DNA of 64,000 nucleotides from Talpa occidentalis (GCF_014898055.3 NW_023601104.1:74383106-74447105), one strand, 5' to 3'; positions 32,958 through 45,394 are shown, counted from the stretch's first letter. Notes: generated by a model not told the origin, from the letters alone. Translations and numbers: made by a program.

Positions 32958-33354
32958 AAACCAAGATTTTACACAGAATATTTTTCGCAAATGAGGACAA
33001 AGAACTTAAGCCGTGCACACAGAACCAGGCAATAGGAGCAACTATTAGAGTTTAGATTAGTAGCTACAGACTACTTCCTTGTGATGCCTACCAAGAGGAA
33101 GACTTTGATTCCAGAAGGTGCTAGAGTCAGAGCACCGATGAATCTGGTTTGTAATAATATTAAACAAATGCCTCCCTGTTAATACAGATAGTCAAGAGCC
33201 AGCTCTTATTGTTATAGCTGCAGGGTAAAGGAAAAGAACATTTACTAGTAATATTCAAGAATGAAGAGAAAACCCATTACCCTCATCTACCTACTATTCT
33301 TACCTTATGTCACTTTGCAGGGGAGTCAAGAAAGGATAGGTGCCCACAAGAGCC

Positions 33355-34387
33355 ATTTTTTTTCTTTTCCCTTTTTAATATCATTTTATATATTTTTTAC
33401 ATCATTCTTCATTTTGATACAATGTATGCTTTATCATCTTGGGTATAGTTCCCATGGAATTCTCACCACCAATTAACCAGTGTACCATCACCGTAGTCCC
33501 TTGTACTTTTCTCATCCCTGTTTTGATCCAGCTCCCCTGTAGAATGTCTCTGGTTTATAGTTGCCTGTTGATTTTTATTTTTACTTTATTATACTTTTTT
33601 TTTCCTGATCCCTTATTTGGATCCCCTATATTCTTCCTATAATTGAAACCTTCCAGTATTTTTCTTTTTCTTTCTGGCTTATTTCACTGAGCATGATCCC
33701 TTCCAGCTCCATCCATTTTGCTGTGAATGGCATGAGTTTATCTTTTTTGTTGCTGAGTAATATTCCATTATGTATATGCACCACATCTTCTTGATCCAGT
33801 TTCTATTTTGGTGCTTTTGGGTTGTTTCCATAGCTTACTTATTGTAAATAGTGCTGCTATAAACATAGGGGTGCAGGTGCCCTTTTGAATTAATGTTTTT
33901 GTGTCCTTTGGGTAGATAGCTAGGAGTGGAATTGCTGGATCATATGGAAGCTCCATTTTTAGCAGTTTGAGGAACCTCCATACATCTTTCCATAGTGGTT
34001 GGACCACCAGCAGTGTAGGAGAGTTTCTTTTTCTCCACATCCTCGCCAACGTTTGTTGTTGCTAGTTTTTTTAATATGTACCATTCTCACTGGTGTAAGA
34101 TGATAACACATTGTGGTTTTGATTTGCATTTCCCTGATTACAAGTGATGTTGAACATTTTTTCATATGCCTGTTAGCCATTTGCATTTCCTCTTTGGAGA
34201 TTTGTCTTGTTAGCTCTTATGCCCAATTTTTGACTCGGTTATTTACTTCATTTTTGTTGAGTTTTGTCAGGTCTTCGTAGATCTTTGTGATCAGTCCCTT
34301 ATCACTAGTATTGTGTGCAAAAATTTTCTCCCAGTCAGTAGGGTGTCTCTTTGTTTTGGCTAGTGTCTCTTTTGCTGTATAGAAGCT
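33355..34387 (-). mobile_element. Older 5'-truncated L1 (1.0 kb)
   Basis: Target duplication ccacaagagcc at 33344-33354 and 34388-34398. 3' UTR of the same type as 32395-32957, followed on the minus strand by about 240 codons of ORF2. Confidence 0.9.
33640..34387 (-). pseudogene. L1 ORF2 C-terminal remnant, frameshifted
   Basis: Two overlapping minus frames (34186-33959 and 34049-33768) carry successive parts of the ORF2 C-terminus. The break is a 13-bp deletion near 34008, inside the Cys-rich segment: the HCWW part is kept, but ECKLV and its Cys are lost. Only the C-terminal region is present, so no catalytic domain remains. Confidence 0.85.
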
Positions 34388-34399
34388 CCACAAGAGCCT

Positions 34400-36072
34400 T
34401 TTTACACTGATGGGTTGTTAAGTGTTATCAGGATAGAGACAGAAATGGTGGATTTAAGGAGTAAACTGAGTGAAGATAAATAGCAGCTCATTACCCAGAG
34501 TTAATGACGCATGGAGGCCTCTCTCATGCTTGTGTCCATGCTGCTTCTACCTAACTTTTGTATATTCCTGCTTATCTTTTGTTCTTTTTGTACATATCTG
34601 AGTCTTTAAAAAAATTATTTTATTATGTAAGTAATATGTTAGTGTTTTCAGAATATCCAGAATATCTATGAAGGTTACCTTGGCATTATCCTTTCCACCA
34701 CCACCACTGATCCCAGGTACCTGTCCACCAACATCAAGAAATAATGGTCATTTCCAGTTTGTCCTTCAGACCTTTTTCTATGCATTGACTTTGAAACATA
34801 TGTATGGGTAGATAAACAGACTTACTAAAGACGTACGGTATAGCTTTGTGTGTGTGTCTTTGCTTTCCCCATAAAATCAGTCTTATACTTACTGCCTCTC
34901 ATTCAGGCTTGCTTTTTAGATTCCACAGTATATCTTGAAGATTATTCATATGGTAGGTACAGATGATTTATCACATTTTTTTTCAACTTCTGCACATAGT
35001 ATCTTAGAAGTAACTTGACTGTTTCTTTTCTTGATAATCTCATATAAACAATTAGAAGGCAACAGAAAAAATTATAGCAACAAATATTGCTAATTAAGAA
35101 AAGAAGATGTTTGTAATTGCTGGTCGAGGGAGGGATGTTTTCCTAAAAATTAGACTGTCCTAGAAATACTGTTGGATGCTGTACAAAGGCCATCACTGAT
35201 ATTAACACCCTCTCTCCACCCTTCCCCTCTCACCCATACTGGCATTGCTGGAAATTAAACGTAAGCAGGGTCCTCTGCAGTATATATCCATCTGGTTTTT
35301 CTTTTCCATATATTTAAACCCTCCCTCCTCAATTGCTTCTGCTTAGCACTTGATTTAAATCCACAAATTAAGGTGCAAATTTGAAATTTGTAAAATGAGG
35401 GGGTTAGGTGATCTTTTTCGGCATGACAGTTCTAGAATTTTTTTAAGTTACAGGCATAATTTTATGATCAATTGAAACTATTCTGTGCTTGGTTTAGACT
35501 GTAGATAATTGTGAATTTTAATAAGTTAATAATCAAATAGATGACACTTATACTACCTACTTGTCATTCTTTGAGGAATATTTACAATAACCATATAATG
35601 TTCAAAGTAAACCCCTCAAAGGATTTCATAAGTGTCAAGTATTATTACTTAGGCTTAACTAGATTTGCTTACTACTATCTAAATTTTAAAAAATGATATA
35701 AAACTAAAAATTGTAGAACTGAATCAAAGTGAATACATGGTTCTGAGAAAGTGCTTGTGAAGTGTTTGTTCTTACTTTTTGCCTTTGAGTGTTTAAAGAT
35801 TTAACAGGTACTGTCATACACCAGGAGCAAAGGGCTAGAAGTCAAAATAGGGGAACCAGTCCCAGCCCATCACTGACTCACTTTGTGATTGCAGGTCACT
35901 CACTCCTTGCTCTTAAAATTTCCCATCTGTGACATGTAGATTATTTCTCACTCTTAATTTACACAGGCATGTTTTGTGAAATAGTAAAGATAATCACCGC
36001 CAGTTACTTTGTGCTGCTTGGTAAAGATTTTATATAAATTAATGACTGCAGTCCAGTGGCTATTGCATTATT
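34400..36072. other. Unique stretch with probable old L1 and MIR fossils
   Basis: 34620-35010 ('agtttgtccttcagacctttttctatgcattgac', 'ttagattccacagtatatcttgaagattattcatatggtagg') looks like an old antisense L1 3' UTR. 35830-35990 ('cccatcactgactcactttgtgattgcaggtcactcactcc', 'cccatctgtgacatgtag') looks like a sense MIR. Remaining sequence is not recognised. Confidence 0.45.
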
Positions 36073-36091
36073 TAAGAAAGTTCTTGAAACT

Positions 36092-36365
36092 GGGCCTCCC
36101 CTGGTGGCGCAGTGGTTGAGCGTTGGGCTGTGAAGCTGCCCGCAGCCTCTGCAGCGCGGGATTCAATCCCCGGACACTGGCGAGGGTCCCACATGGCTCG
36201 CAGACCTCTCCTGCAGTGCCCGCTGCTCCCCTCAATAGTGTATTTCGTCGGTCTGCCTGTTCTGTTCCCCGCTCTGGCTCTGGTGAATTCTCTCACCCTC
36301 CCGTGCTTCTGACTGTACCCAGTGCTTGTATAAATAAGTAAATAAATCTTTTTTTTTTTTTTTTA
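36092..36365 (+). mobile_element. tRNA-derived SINE with expanded T terminator
   Basis: Target duplication aagaaagttcttgaaact (36074-36091 and 36366-36383), 18 of 18. After the (AAAT)n AATAAATC part the tail has 16 consecutive T (36349-36364), where other copies have TCTTT or TCTTTT then A. The terminator T run has therefore expanded and the A tail is nearly lost. Confidence 0.95.
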
Positions 36366-36383
36366 AAGAAAGTTCTTGAAACT

Positions 36384-39300
36384 AAGAGAAATCCCCAGAA
36401 TAGGTCACCTAATGTTTTTGTTCATCATTTCTCTTAGGTCACTTTTCTTGAATTTCAATGCTTTCTGTGGAGTTATGATGTCAGGGTCTCTTTCTAATTT
36501 CCAATTTTTCCTTCTTGTTATTGGTGTGGAAAAATTTAATTTTCACATCCTTTGTTATAAAAACATGTAAGAGACTCTTTACCTCCTTGAAAAATACTTG
36601 TTCTTTTGGTTGATGCGAAACACTATAAACTTTCTCTTTAAAGAAGAAACATTTATAGACAATAGGAGCTATTTATTTGAAGAAAGAGTTTAAAGAAATG
36701 TATTATTTTATCCTTGTACTTCTTTCTAATTAGTGTCACCCCTGGGGGTGTGAGAATTCTTTCAAACTTCATGTCCAACTGGTGCACAAAACAGACACTT
36801 GATTGCATGAAACAGTGTTTTCTAAGTATTTTCTCCATCTGGAGACTATTCTCTTATGATGTGAAAAATTAAGATTACAATTTTAAAAGTATATATTTCA
36901 CAATCAAAGTATTTATAAACACATATGAAACTTGTTCTATGTATAACCTATGCTGAAATGAAATGGTCATGCTTATAACTCAGTAGGTAAACTACTTTGG
37001 AATGCTTTAGACCAGTCTTAGCAGAGGCAAGAAATTTTGAACTGATATTGTAAAGAGATATTTTCTTATTCAGCAGTTTTATATGAGTTTAGAAAATGGC
37101 TGGTTAGTTCCAAATTTAGGTTTGTTACACTTCTTCTGAGAGTTGAGTGTGTGTTCTTTATTTGTGCAGCTTTAGCAGAGTTGGACTTGAAATAAGACTT
37201 TGCAATTTTAAAAAAAGGTTATTTTTGAACTTTATTGATTCCATTTATACTTTATTTTTTGGTTACTGTATAGTTTTATTTCTATTACTGATAATATGTT
37301 AATCTGCAATGTTTCCCCTATTACTTTTTTCTTCCAGTTGAAATTTAGGGTTCAAATCAGTCAAATAACCAAGAGAAGCAGTTAGAGAGGGAAGCATTGA
37401 CTTGCTCTGTATTTCTGTTGTTTTTCCTTTTTTGGCTTACAACCTCAAACTGAATTGCAGCTTTGTACTTAAAACTAAGTCACTATTAAAATAAAGACAG
37501 TTTAATGGCATTATAGAAAACTTAGAAAACGGAAAGACTGGTATGAACTGTACCAGATAGGACTTGAGCTCGGTCTTCAAGAATATCTAGCTCTTGATGT
37601 ATTCCAGACTGGCCTTTGTACATTTTTTGCTTTGTGTGACAATTGTATGTTAAATGTGTCTGACTTTGTGGGTCATTCTGCCTTGGTGGAAAGAAAATGG
37701 GTATTTTCCCTCTAATTACAATATAATAATAACATGTACACTTGTATGAGTCACATCACTCTGCATTGTCTTAATTTCTCCTTTGGTAAAATGATAATGG
37801 CAATATAATTTGAAATTTATTAATTTAATGGCAGTTAACCTTTTAAAGTTGTGGAGATGACTTTCATTGTGAATGGATTTAAGATAGGAGATAACAGTGC
37901 CACATTATTGCATTGTTCTAGTTTTAAGGATGGAACCACATGTTTCTCTTTGCTTTGTTTTTGGCATAAAAATAATGATTAAGTGCCCAAGATAGTTTGA
38001 GTCCCGTGTGCAAGTTCTAGCTGGCAGTAATCTTAACCATCTTGTATTCGGCATCTGGCTTATTCCTGAGACCCCTATAATTAAGCAGTAGTACTTCTAG
38101 ACCTTGTCTTTTCGGGAGATTTATAGCTCACTTCAGGTGGTGTCAGATAGTTGACAGAAGACAGAATAGCTAGCTTTCTTAATTTAGAAAAATTGTGTCT
38201 TCTTGGTATCAATGTGTTTAATATGTGATTTAAAAGAAATGTTTCCCCTGTTCATTTGACATGATTGATTACTATCTGAACAACCTAAGAAGCTTAGGTT
38301 TCTTGACTGTGGTTTTAGAGTCTTAGGAAAACTGGGAAGAACCTAGGCTTTAGAGGGGATAGTCTTGTGTTGTGTTCTGAAGTGTTACGCAAGGAAGAAT
38401 TATTAGGCCAGGTGCCTTTCATGCATGTGCCAGAGCAAAAAAATTCTAGGGGCCAGAGTTTGTTTCAGTAAAAGTTTTCATATGTTTTCTTCCCAGGACA
38501 CAGTGACTTTTTAAAACATGTAAGAAACCAGGTATTTTATTGGTAATAAAACCTCAAAAGGGGCAAGTTTGTTTTCTGATTGGCTATCAAGTTGATACAC
38601 ACTCCCATTGTTATGTACTGCTTAAACCATAATTATCAGTGAAATCTTGTTAAGCAGGATTTTCTGAAATGAAGCCTGTTAATTACATCAGGCCCCTTGG
38701 TTTTATGTGGAATTATTATCATGGCATGGATTGTGAACTACTTATGCAACCTACTCATTTGGAAAACTCTTCACCTCAAATTTTGCTGCAAATCACTGAT
38801 TTCTAATAGAAAGGGTATGACAAGCGGCAACTCTAGATTTCTAAGCCTAACTCTTTTCCTTAAAACTCCCTCAGTGATCAAATTGCCGGGTAGGAATAGA
38901 TTCCAACAAGGATTAGGATTTGTTAGTTCAGGACATTTTATCCAAACATTGTCCTAGGGATAGTGTCACTAATTGCATCTATCAGCAATACATGATCAGC
39001 CACATAGGAGGCTGTTGAAAGGTCCACTATGGTAAAAGTTCAGGTTCTACCTTTGACTCTTGTTAATGACCCTCAGGATTTTGGACTGAATTCTATAAAA
39101 AAAAGACCTTGAATCTAACCTGAAATCTACTCTGTACTTCTATGTAAGTAGTGTATAAAGTTAGGAAACTACATGGAAACAAAAACTTTACAAGCTAGGA
39201 CAAGTTATGATAGAGTGAAGAATTAGCAGTAAGAAGTATTAGTAAATATGACCCTCAAAGGAAGCTTAAATAGATGCTTTTTGCATTCAGACTAAAAAAA

Positions 39301-41045
39301 AAAAAAAAAAAAAAACAAAACACACACACACACAAAAAACCTTGTCTAAACTGTTAAAGTAGATTTTATGTAAATTGTTCGTGCTAAATATTTGCATTAT
39401 ATATTCTTATCCCTTTGTACTTCCCATTTGATGAAGTTTTCAAATTGTGGTTTGCTGGAGGGGAAAAAAACCCAAACCCAAACCACATAGGACAAATTGA
39501 ATTACAAACCTGGTGTGGTCCTTTAACTCAATTACCTCTAATTTGTGTTATTTTAGTCATCCTGGGTGGCAGCTGTTCTGTGTGAATGCCCACAAACATT
39601 TCAATGTAAGAATTTGTCCTGATTATAACTCCTTAAGATTGGTAGTAGCCTATTTCTATTTTAAGGGACAAGGTTGTAGATTAATTTGTTGCATGAGGAC
39701 CATTTTAAAAAATTAAAAATGTAACTGGTTTATTCTTTAAATAGACTTCAAAAATTGATCATCTAATGTTTATTTTAAAGTTAATTGTTTTATACCTTCA
39801 CTTTATCTTATTACTTAGCTTCTATACTTAAATTTCTCCTAAAATAACCTCTTAATTCCCTTATTCAGGTAGTTATCCATTTGTAGGCAAGAGAGCAGAG
39901 AATTTTAGATTTTGATATACCCTCATAATTATTTCAACATTGTAAACCACTATTTAGAATGATCTGGGGAAAAAGACTTGAAAGAACAGGAATACAGCAT
40001 CATTCAGATCAAGATTATTGTGATGGGGGTTTCAGTTAGAATTGAGTTTGTATTGAATCTGAAATACAGTTGAATTTATTGAGATGAAGACATTTAAACC
40101 CAAGAGAGACACAAAAACTGATGCAGGTACTCCTTGAATGAATGGTGTTTGATAATTGATACTAAGATGTTCGTCACTCAACTTTCTAATTATTGCTTTT
40201 CATTTTCATTTTTTATTTTTGGGGGATTTGTCTTTTGATCAAAATTCTTGGTATAATTCACTGAGTATTGCTAATTGGGATAGGAAAAGGACATATGCCA
40301 GAAAGACCTCACATAGTTTTCTGAGGTGGACAAATAGGACAATACTAAGTAGTGAATTACAGTGAAGAGACACTATCCTTCTCCCTAACACAGAAAGAGA
40401 TGGAAGAAAAATGTTAATTCCTCAAAAATGATCTATAATATATTAATATGTTTAGAAAGACTTTATTTTCCCACTACATTCAGTAATTTTCAATTAGCAA
40501 CTGAACATCTGTTGTGGATTAGCTATTGTTCTAGATACTATGACTTTACAGATAAATAAGCAACAGATCCCTTTTTGGAGGAAACTTACATGTAATAGGG
40601 TTGGCAACATGTAAATAATTTAATGCACTATGTCATAGATAATGTGATTAGAGGTTTGAATAAATCCAAAGTGTCTTATTTATTATGGGGCGACTATAGA
40701 ACTAAAGTTAGAATATTTGATGCCAGAATTGTATTAAAAAAATTCTATATGTGAGACTTACTCCTTTAGCCATTCGGTTACTAGTTGACACATAGATTTA
40801 AGAATATAAAACTTTAAATTCATGGTGTTTGTTGATTGCGTACACTACTTCCTTACCATTCTCTTAAGGAAGAAGGCAACAATTTGATCACCATTTGTTC
40901 TCATCACTTTCTTGCACATTATCTCATTTTAATTATATCTGACCCGGTTATCTATCTATGTAGTACTTGAAACTTTCCCCTGGATTTTCAATGGCAGTGT
41001 ATTTTTTTGGTTCCTCCCTTACCTATTTGGAAGGTACCTAATGTT
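36384..41045. other. Long unique stretch, no young retroposons
   Basis: I see no SINE of the local family, no L1 3' end with target duplication and no convincing exon. Only weak fossils (MIR-like at about 37741-37860, antisense L2 at about 40480-40690) and an A/CA simple repeat at 39294-39341 are present. Unique CpG-poor sequence around 38560-38970 is a candidate conserved element. Confidence 0.5.
39294..39341. repeat. A-run and (CA)n simple repeat
   Basis: A run of about 22 A, then 'caaaacacacacacacacaaaaaa'. It might be the tail of a lost plus-strand retroposon, but no body is recognisable upstream. Confidence 0.9.
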
Positions 41046-41176
41046 ATTCAATTTAAGGGAAAAAGTTAAGATTTGAAAAACAAGGGGAGTTATTATAATT
41101 AAGGGAGAAAATCATAAATAAAGGCAAGGAAAAAGTAAAATTACACATAGTATTAGTGTTAGGAATAGGGGTATAA
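41046..41176. repeat. Left arm of a ~97% identical inverted repeat
   Basis: Aligned over 104 bp with the reverse complement of 42050-42153 there are only three mismatches. The left arm has 27 extra bases near 41080-41106. Similarity ends sharply on the inner side (at ggggtataa) and fades on the outer side. Confidence 0.9.
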
Positions 41177-41189
41177 GTTGGTGTCCCCT

Positions 41190-41642
41190 TGTAAGGGCTG
41201 GACTGGGCACAGTGCAGGTTTTCTGATCCCATGCAGACCGGGTAAAGGAGGAGTCAAAGTCCTCAGTAGTTTTGCAGGTTTTTTATTTGGGGTTCACCAG
41301 GCATATGGCAGGCAGGGGTGCTGGCTGGGGGCCTGGGAGGCTGGCAGGCCTCCAAGCCCCCAGCAAGTCTTCACTCTATTTGGGCTCTCTGGCGTTGGTT
41401 CTGCTTCTTCTCGGCTTTTCTTTCGGCTTCAGCTTCGGCTTCTACTGCTGCTACTGCTGCTGCTGCTGGCGTCCCCGTGACGCCGCCCTTAAAAAGCACA
41501 GTCTTAGCTCAGCTGAATCCCATCTACCTATGCCCACACCCTATTCCAGGTGCCTGCCATCAGGCATACATTCAGGACAAGGATCCATCATCTATCCTGA
41601 TGGTGGAAGGGCAGAAAAGCCTGACATTTTCTTTACCCTACA
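41190..41642 (-). mobile_element. Solo LTR of an endogenous retrovirus
   Basis: A 453-bp segment, read on the minus strand, begins TGTAGGG and ends CCCTTACA. It is flanked by the 5-bp duplication CCCCT (41185-41189 and 41643-41647). On the minus strand it has a TATA-like CTTTTTAA (plus 41489-41496) and, about 200 bp downstream, AATAAA (plus 41282-41287). Order and spacing are those of U3-R-U5. A CTG/CAG-rich and TCGGCT-rich block lies in R (plus 41410-41469). No primer-binding site or internal retroviral sequence follows, so this is a solo LTR left by LTR-LTR recombination. A 5-bp duplication favours ERVL/MaLR-like or other 5-bp integrases. GC content and CpG retention suggest moderate age. 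The plus frames of 100-157 codons across it are not genes. Confidence 0.75.
41282..41287 (-). terminator. LTR polyadenylation signal
   Basis: AATAAA on the minus strand, about 95 bp before the LTR 3' end and about 200 bp after the TATA-like box. Confidence 0.65.
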
Positions 41643-41659
41643 CCCCTTTTTTGACTTCA

Positions 41660-41720
41660 CTTGTGTATTAGTTTTCTGTTACTGTAACAAACTGCCCTCA
41701 CAGTTTCTGTGGGCCTGTAA
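41660..41720 (+). repeat. MLT1/MST-like LTR fragment
   Basis: 'tgtattagttttctgttactgtaacaaactgcc' followed by 'cacagtttctgtggg' resembles the start of MaLR-type LTRs. Only this short piece is recognisable. Confidence 0.45.
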
Positions 41721-42049
41721 CACCTTGTTTGTCTTATTCACATGAACCTGATAAACATTCACATGTTCAATAAATACTGTTGAATGCTTCATAAATGGGT
41801 TATTCCAGGTGAGGTTCTTATCACTTCACACCCAAATGGCTCTACCAACTTTGCTGGCTTCCAGTCTCCATCCCATTCTGCTGTTAAACTGTTCTGAAGA
41901 AATTCTTACTGCTGAAGAGTCAGTTGTGATACTCATTGGCCTAATCTTTAACTCTATCTAGGTTTTCTTGGCATTCAAAGCATTCCCTATAGCAATCCCA
42001 CCCTTTGATTCAACCGTGTTCCTTAACGAACATCTAGTTAGCTGGTTGT

Positions 42050-42153
42050 TTATACCCCTATTCCTAACACTAATACTATGTGTACTTTTACTTTTTCCTT
42101 GCCTTTATTCATGATTTTCTTTTCAAATCTTAACTTTTTCTCTTAAATTGAAT
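42050..42153. repeat. Right arm of the ~97% inverted repeat
   Basis: Reverse complement of the left arm at 41046-41176 with three mismatches and without its 27 extra bases. Not recognised as a known family. Confidence 0.9.
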
Positions 42154-44639
42154 CTCAATATGTACCTTTAACATTTTCCACAAATTCCCTTTGGACTTTT
42201 CTGGTCCACTATAGCTTTCAGTTTTTAATTGTTTTTTTTTTTTTTCAGGAGTATCTTCCTATTAATTTTGAATTTTTGTTATGCTAATGCCTAATCCCAA
42301 ACAGCATATTTTTTTCCTTCTCAAATATCCATTCTTCCATGATAAATTTGGTAATTCCTGGAGCTGCCATGTGTCTTATTTTTTATCTTAGATTTCTACT
42401 TACTTATTTCAAGTTTTCCCCTATTGATCTGACAGGTTTTCATTAGTGTCATCATGATACTTCTTTTTACTTTTTCCCTGTCAAAATAAATACCAGCCTT
42501 TGGCTCCTCCAGCTCTCCTCATTCCCCTTTCCCCTAACATCCATCAGCTGTGCCGGATGACCTCCTTGGGCCTCACAGCAGGGTCTTTCCCTTTATTTTT
42601 TCATTCCCTTCACCCAAGCAGCCATGCCTGCACCCCATCCAACTCCCTTTATCTTTTGGTTATTTGAGTTAATTTCTCTACTTAACTAGAATTCCAGTTT
42701 TCTAGGAGCAAAATCCTTTGACTTTTATGTCCATTATACTGTGCTTTGTAAGTATACGTTAGTTGACTGAAAAGTTAGAAAACTTCACTCAGCCGTAAAA
42801 ATTCTCTTTGTGAGACTGTGGAATGAATGTTAACTCCCAGAGCCATAAATGAGGATAAACTGGGACTTCTGGATAGTTTAGAACCATATTTCATCATTTT
42901 CCTAAAGAAGCTTGCAGTATGAAGTGATTAATTAAAGAAAATGTTCCCTCTGGCCAGCTATCAAAATTGGCTCTTAGCCTTGAACTATCAAAGCAAAAGT
43001 TTTAGAGTTGCCTGGAGCAGAACAGGTATTAAGTAGCAAGCAATTCAAGGTCTCTGATCCCTAGCCTCCTTCAGCTATGGGCCTGGCCAAGCCTTTTGGC
43101 TTAGATAAGTAGAATAAGGAATGCACTTTTATCTTCTTTTTCTTGAAAGTTTCATGGATTTGATTTACAAAGAAAGGGCAACAATTGAAATTTGGTGTCA
43201 ACATTTTCTCATTTACCTAGAAAAGTTAAAGTTGGTTAATAATATTAATCAAAACATAAGTACAATTGCAGCTTATAGCTAATATTGGATTAATTGTGTT
43301 CCATAATATTTTTGGTATATTTTATATCAGGCTTGGAGAATGAGATCTGAGACTCAGTGGAAAAAAAGTCCCAGTTGTTTTGGCAAATTTAAGTTTCATT
43401 GTGTGCTTTTATTAAGTAGAATTATGTTCGCATTATAAGTTTATACCAATATTTCTTTGTATCCTTCTGTTTTAATTCTCTTTCTCTGCATTCTTGTTTA
43501 TCTTCCTTATCTTTCCACTAAAGTCATAGGTAGGGTGTTTGGTTATGGGTAGAATGTAAGAATATATGGCTTTTCAATACAGTCACCTCAAGTTCTTTTT
43601 AGGTTTGTATTTTAGGCTTATTTATAATATCAGGTCTGTAGTTTAGGTTATTTGCAGATTTTTGGTTTCTCTGTGACTAAATTACTAATGCTTACTTACA
43701 CACAAATAATTTCCCCCCGTTATTTGTTCATGTAAGTGTTTCAGTCAAGATTCCTATTTTAGCATTGGAATATTTGAATTAGAGAAATTGAGAAAGTTGG
43801 AAAGTTGAAATTTCTTGTTTCTTGCCTTGTATCCTTATAACTATGGATTTTGGACACATTTCCTGGAAAATATAAAGATTAGTTGTCAGTGTACCTGGTT
43901 GGTGCCCAGATTGTCTCATTTCATATATCCTGCCTCTGTCCTTCTTTCTCCAGATCTGTCCCTGTGAGCACCTCCTCACAAATGCCAACCTGGTGATACT
44001 AATGCTGTTACGTTTTTTGTTTTCTTCTTTACTGACCCTATATTTTCCCACATATACTCCACTGCCCTACACGCTGGGCAACCTCCAGCTACATTTAAAG
44101 TTAAAAGAGGTAAAGAAGAGGGAAGGGTAGAGACAGACATGAGAAAGTGTCAGGAGAAAGTTTGAATGTAGTCCCCAAAGAACTCCACACCCTTTTCTAA
44201 GTGGTACCTTACTCTGCCTCTTTCCTGTTGCCCTCACTTTATTATTTCTAAGAAGATTTTAAGATAACAATGACACAAATTTGTTTGAATTTCAGTCTTT
44301 GACATGCAAGTAAAAGTAGCTTTCTGAAAATCTTCAGTGATGTCTTTAAATACAATCTCATCGTTTTTGCTTAGTTTCCATCTTCCTTGATCATTCTGCA
44401 TTTTACATAAATCGGAACATTCTCTTCTTGAAAAAAGGAAAAGATTTGTTGAGTACAACTTTTGCCACATGAAACTTCTTGTAATCAGCCTCATTTGAAA
44501 GTGCCCATTTCATTTGATGATTTTTTTTGTGAATTATCCCATCCCTACACCAAGCTCTGCAATATGAAAATGCTTCCATATGTTAAAAGTTAGTCTACTC
44601 ATTTTGCTAAGAGAATAAAAGAAAAATGGATTTCACTGG
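42154..44639. other. Unique stretch, possibly with old ERV-derived sequence at the start
   Basis: 42154-42700 reads, on the minus strand, as purine-rich sequence of the kind seen in MaLR/ERVL internal regions, but no gag or pol motif can be identified. 42700-44639 has no recognisable repeat or exon. Minus frames at 43779-44051 and 44234-44494 lack domains. Confidence 0.4.
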
Positions 44640-44910
44640 CTCTCTGTCTTGTACACATGAAGTTACGGTGTGGAGATGGGGCAATGGCAGCCCCGTGGAG
44701 TTTACTGTAAACAGCATTGCAGCCTGGAGACCTCACCCCTGTTCAAGATGAGTGTGGAGAGTTGTTTTTCCCACAAAGTTATAAATTGTCAAAAATGCAA
44801 TTGTGATTTGTACATACTTTAAAATATTTTAAATACATTTAAATATATATTAAACTGATTGCAACAGCTCTGAACATTTAAAGTAGCAAAGTACTTTTGC
44901 TTTCAGATTC
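44640..44910. other. Candidate conserved non-coding element
   Basis: A mixed-composition block ('gaagttacggtgtggagatggggcaatggcagccccgtgg', 'acagcattgcagcctggagacc') followed by AT-rich homeobox-like TTTAAATA/ATTTAAAT words, without repeat signature or frame. Sits in the retroposon-poor interval. Confidence 0.3.
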
Positions 44911-44929
44911 TTTGTGTATCTCCAGATGT

Positions 44930-45240
44930 TTATATCAAAATCCACCACTCCAGTTGCGCCCCCACCACCTCATGCCTGGATTATAGCAATAATCTTCTCC
45001 CTGATCCCCTAACATTAGTCATCCTCCCCTTTTAACCTCACCTACCTGGTGCTATAGGATAATCTTTCTTAAATAACATTGTCTTTTCTTATCAACTGAT
45101 CTCATTTAACTAATCACACCAATATTTCTCTCAAAGCCTGTTTTATAATTTCCTTTAAGAAGTGGTCTTGATCATCCCTCCTGGCCCTGTTTTCCACATT
45201 GCTTCTCAGCCAAGCTCCTCCTCTGTTATTATATTTATGT
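44930..45240 (+). repeat. L2 3' remnant
   Basis: Sense L2: 'tcatgcctggattatagcaataatcttctccctgatccc', 'ggataatctttcttaaataacattgtc', 'ccctcctggccctgttttccacattgcttctcagccaagc'. Confidence 0.65.
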
Positions 45241-45394
45241 TGACTTAATTGAAGATTAAAAAATTGTTCTTTGTGTGTTTTTTCCCCCCAGGTGGATATC
45301 GGTGTGATAGAAATACTTCTGTTTCTTTAGAGTTGAGGTTAATATACTTCTGATTAAACAATAAATATTAAATTTATACTTTGCTAATACAAGC

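Noticed and set aside
41178..41745. Overlapping plus frames of 100-157 codons in GC-rich sequence
   Set aside because: They read antisense through the solo LTR; low-complexity Leu/Ser/Cys runs come from the CTG and TCGGCT repeats.
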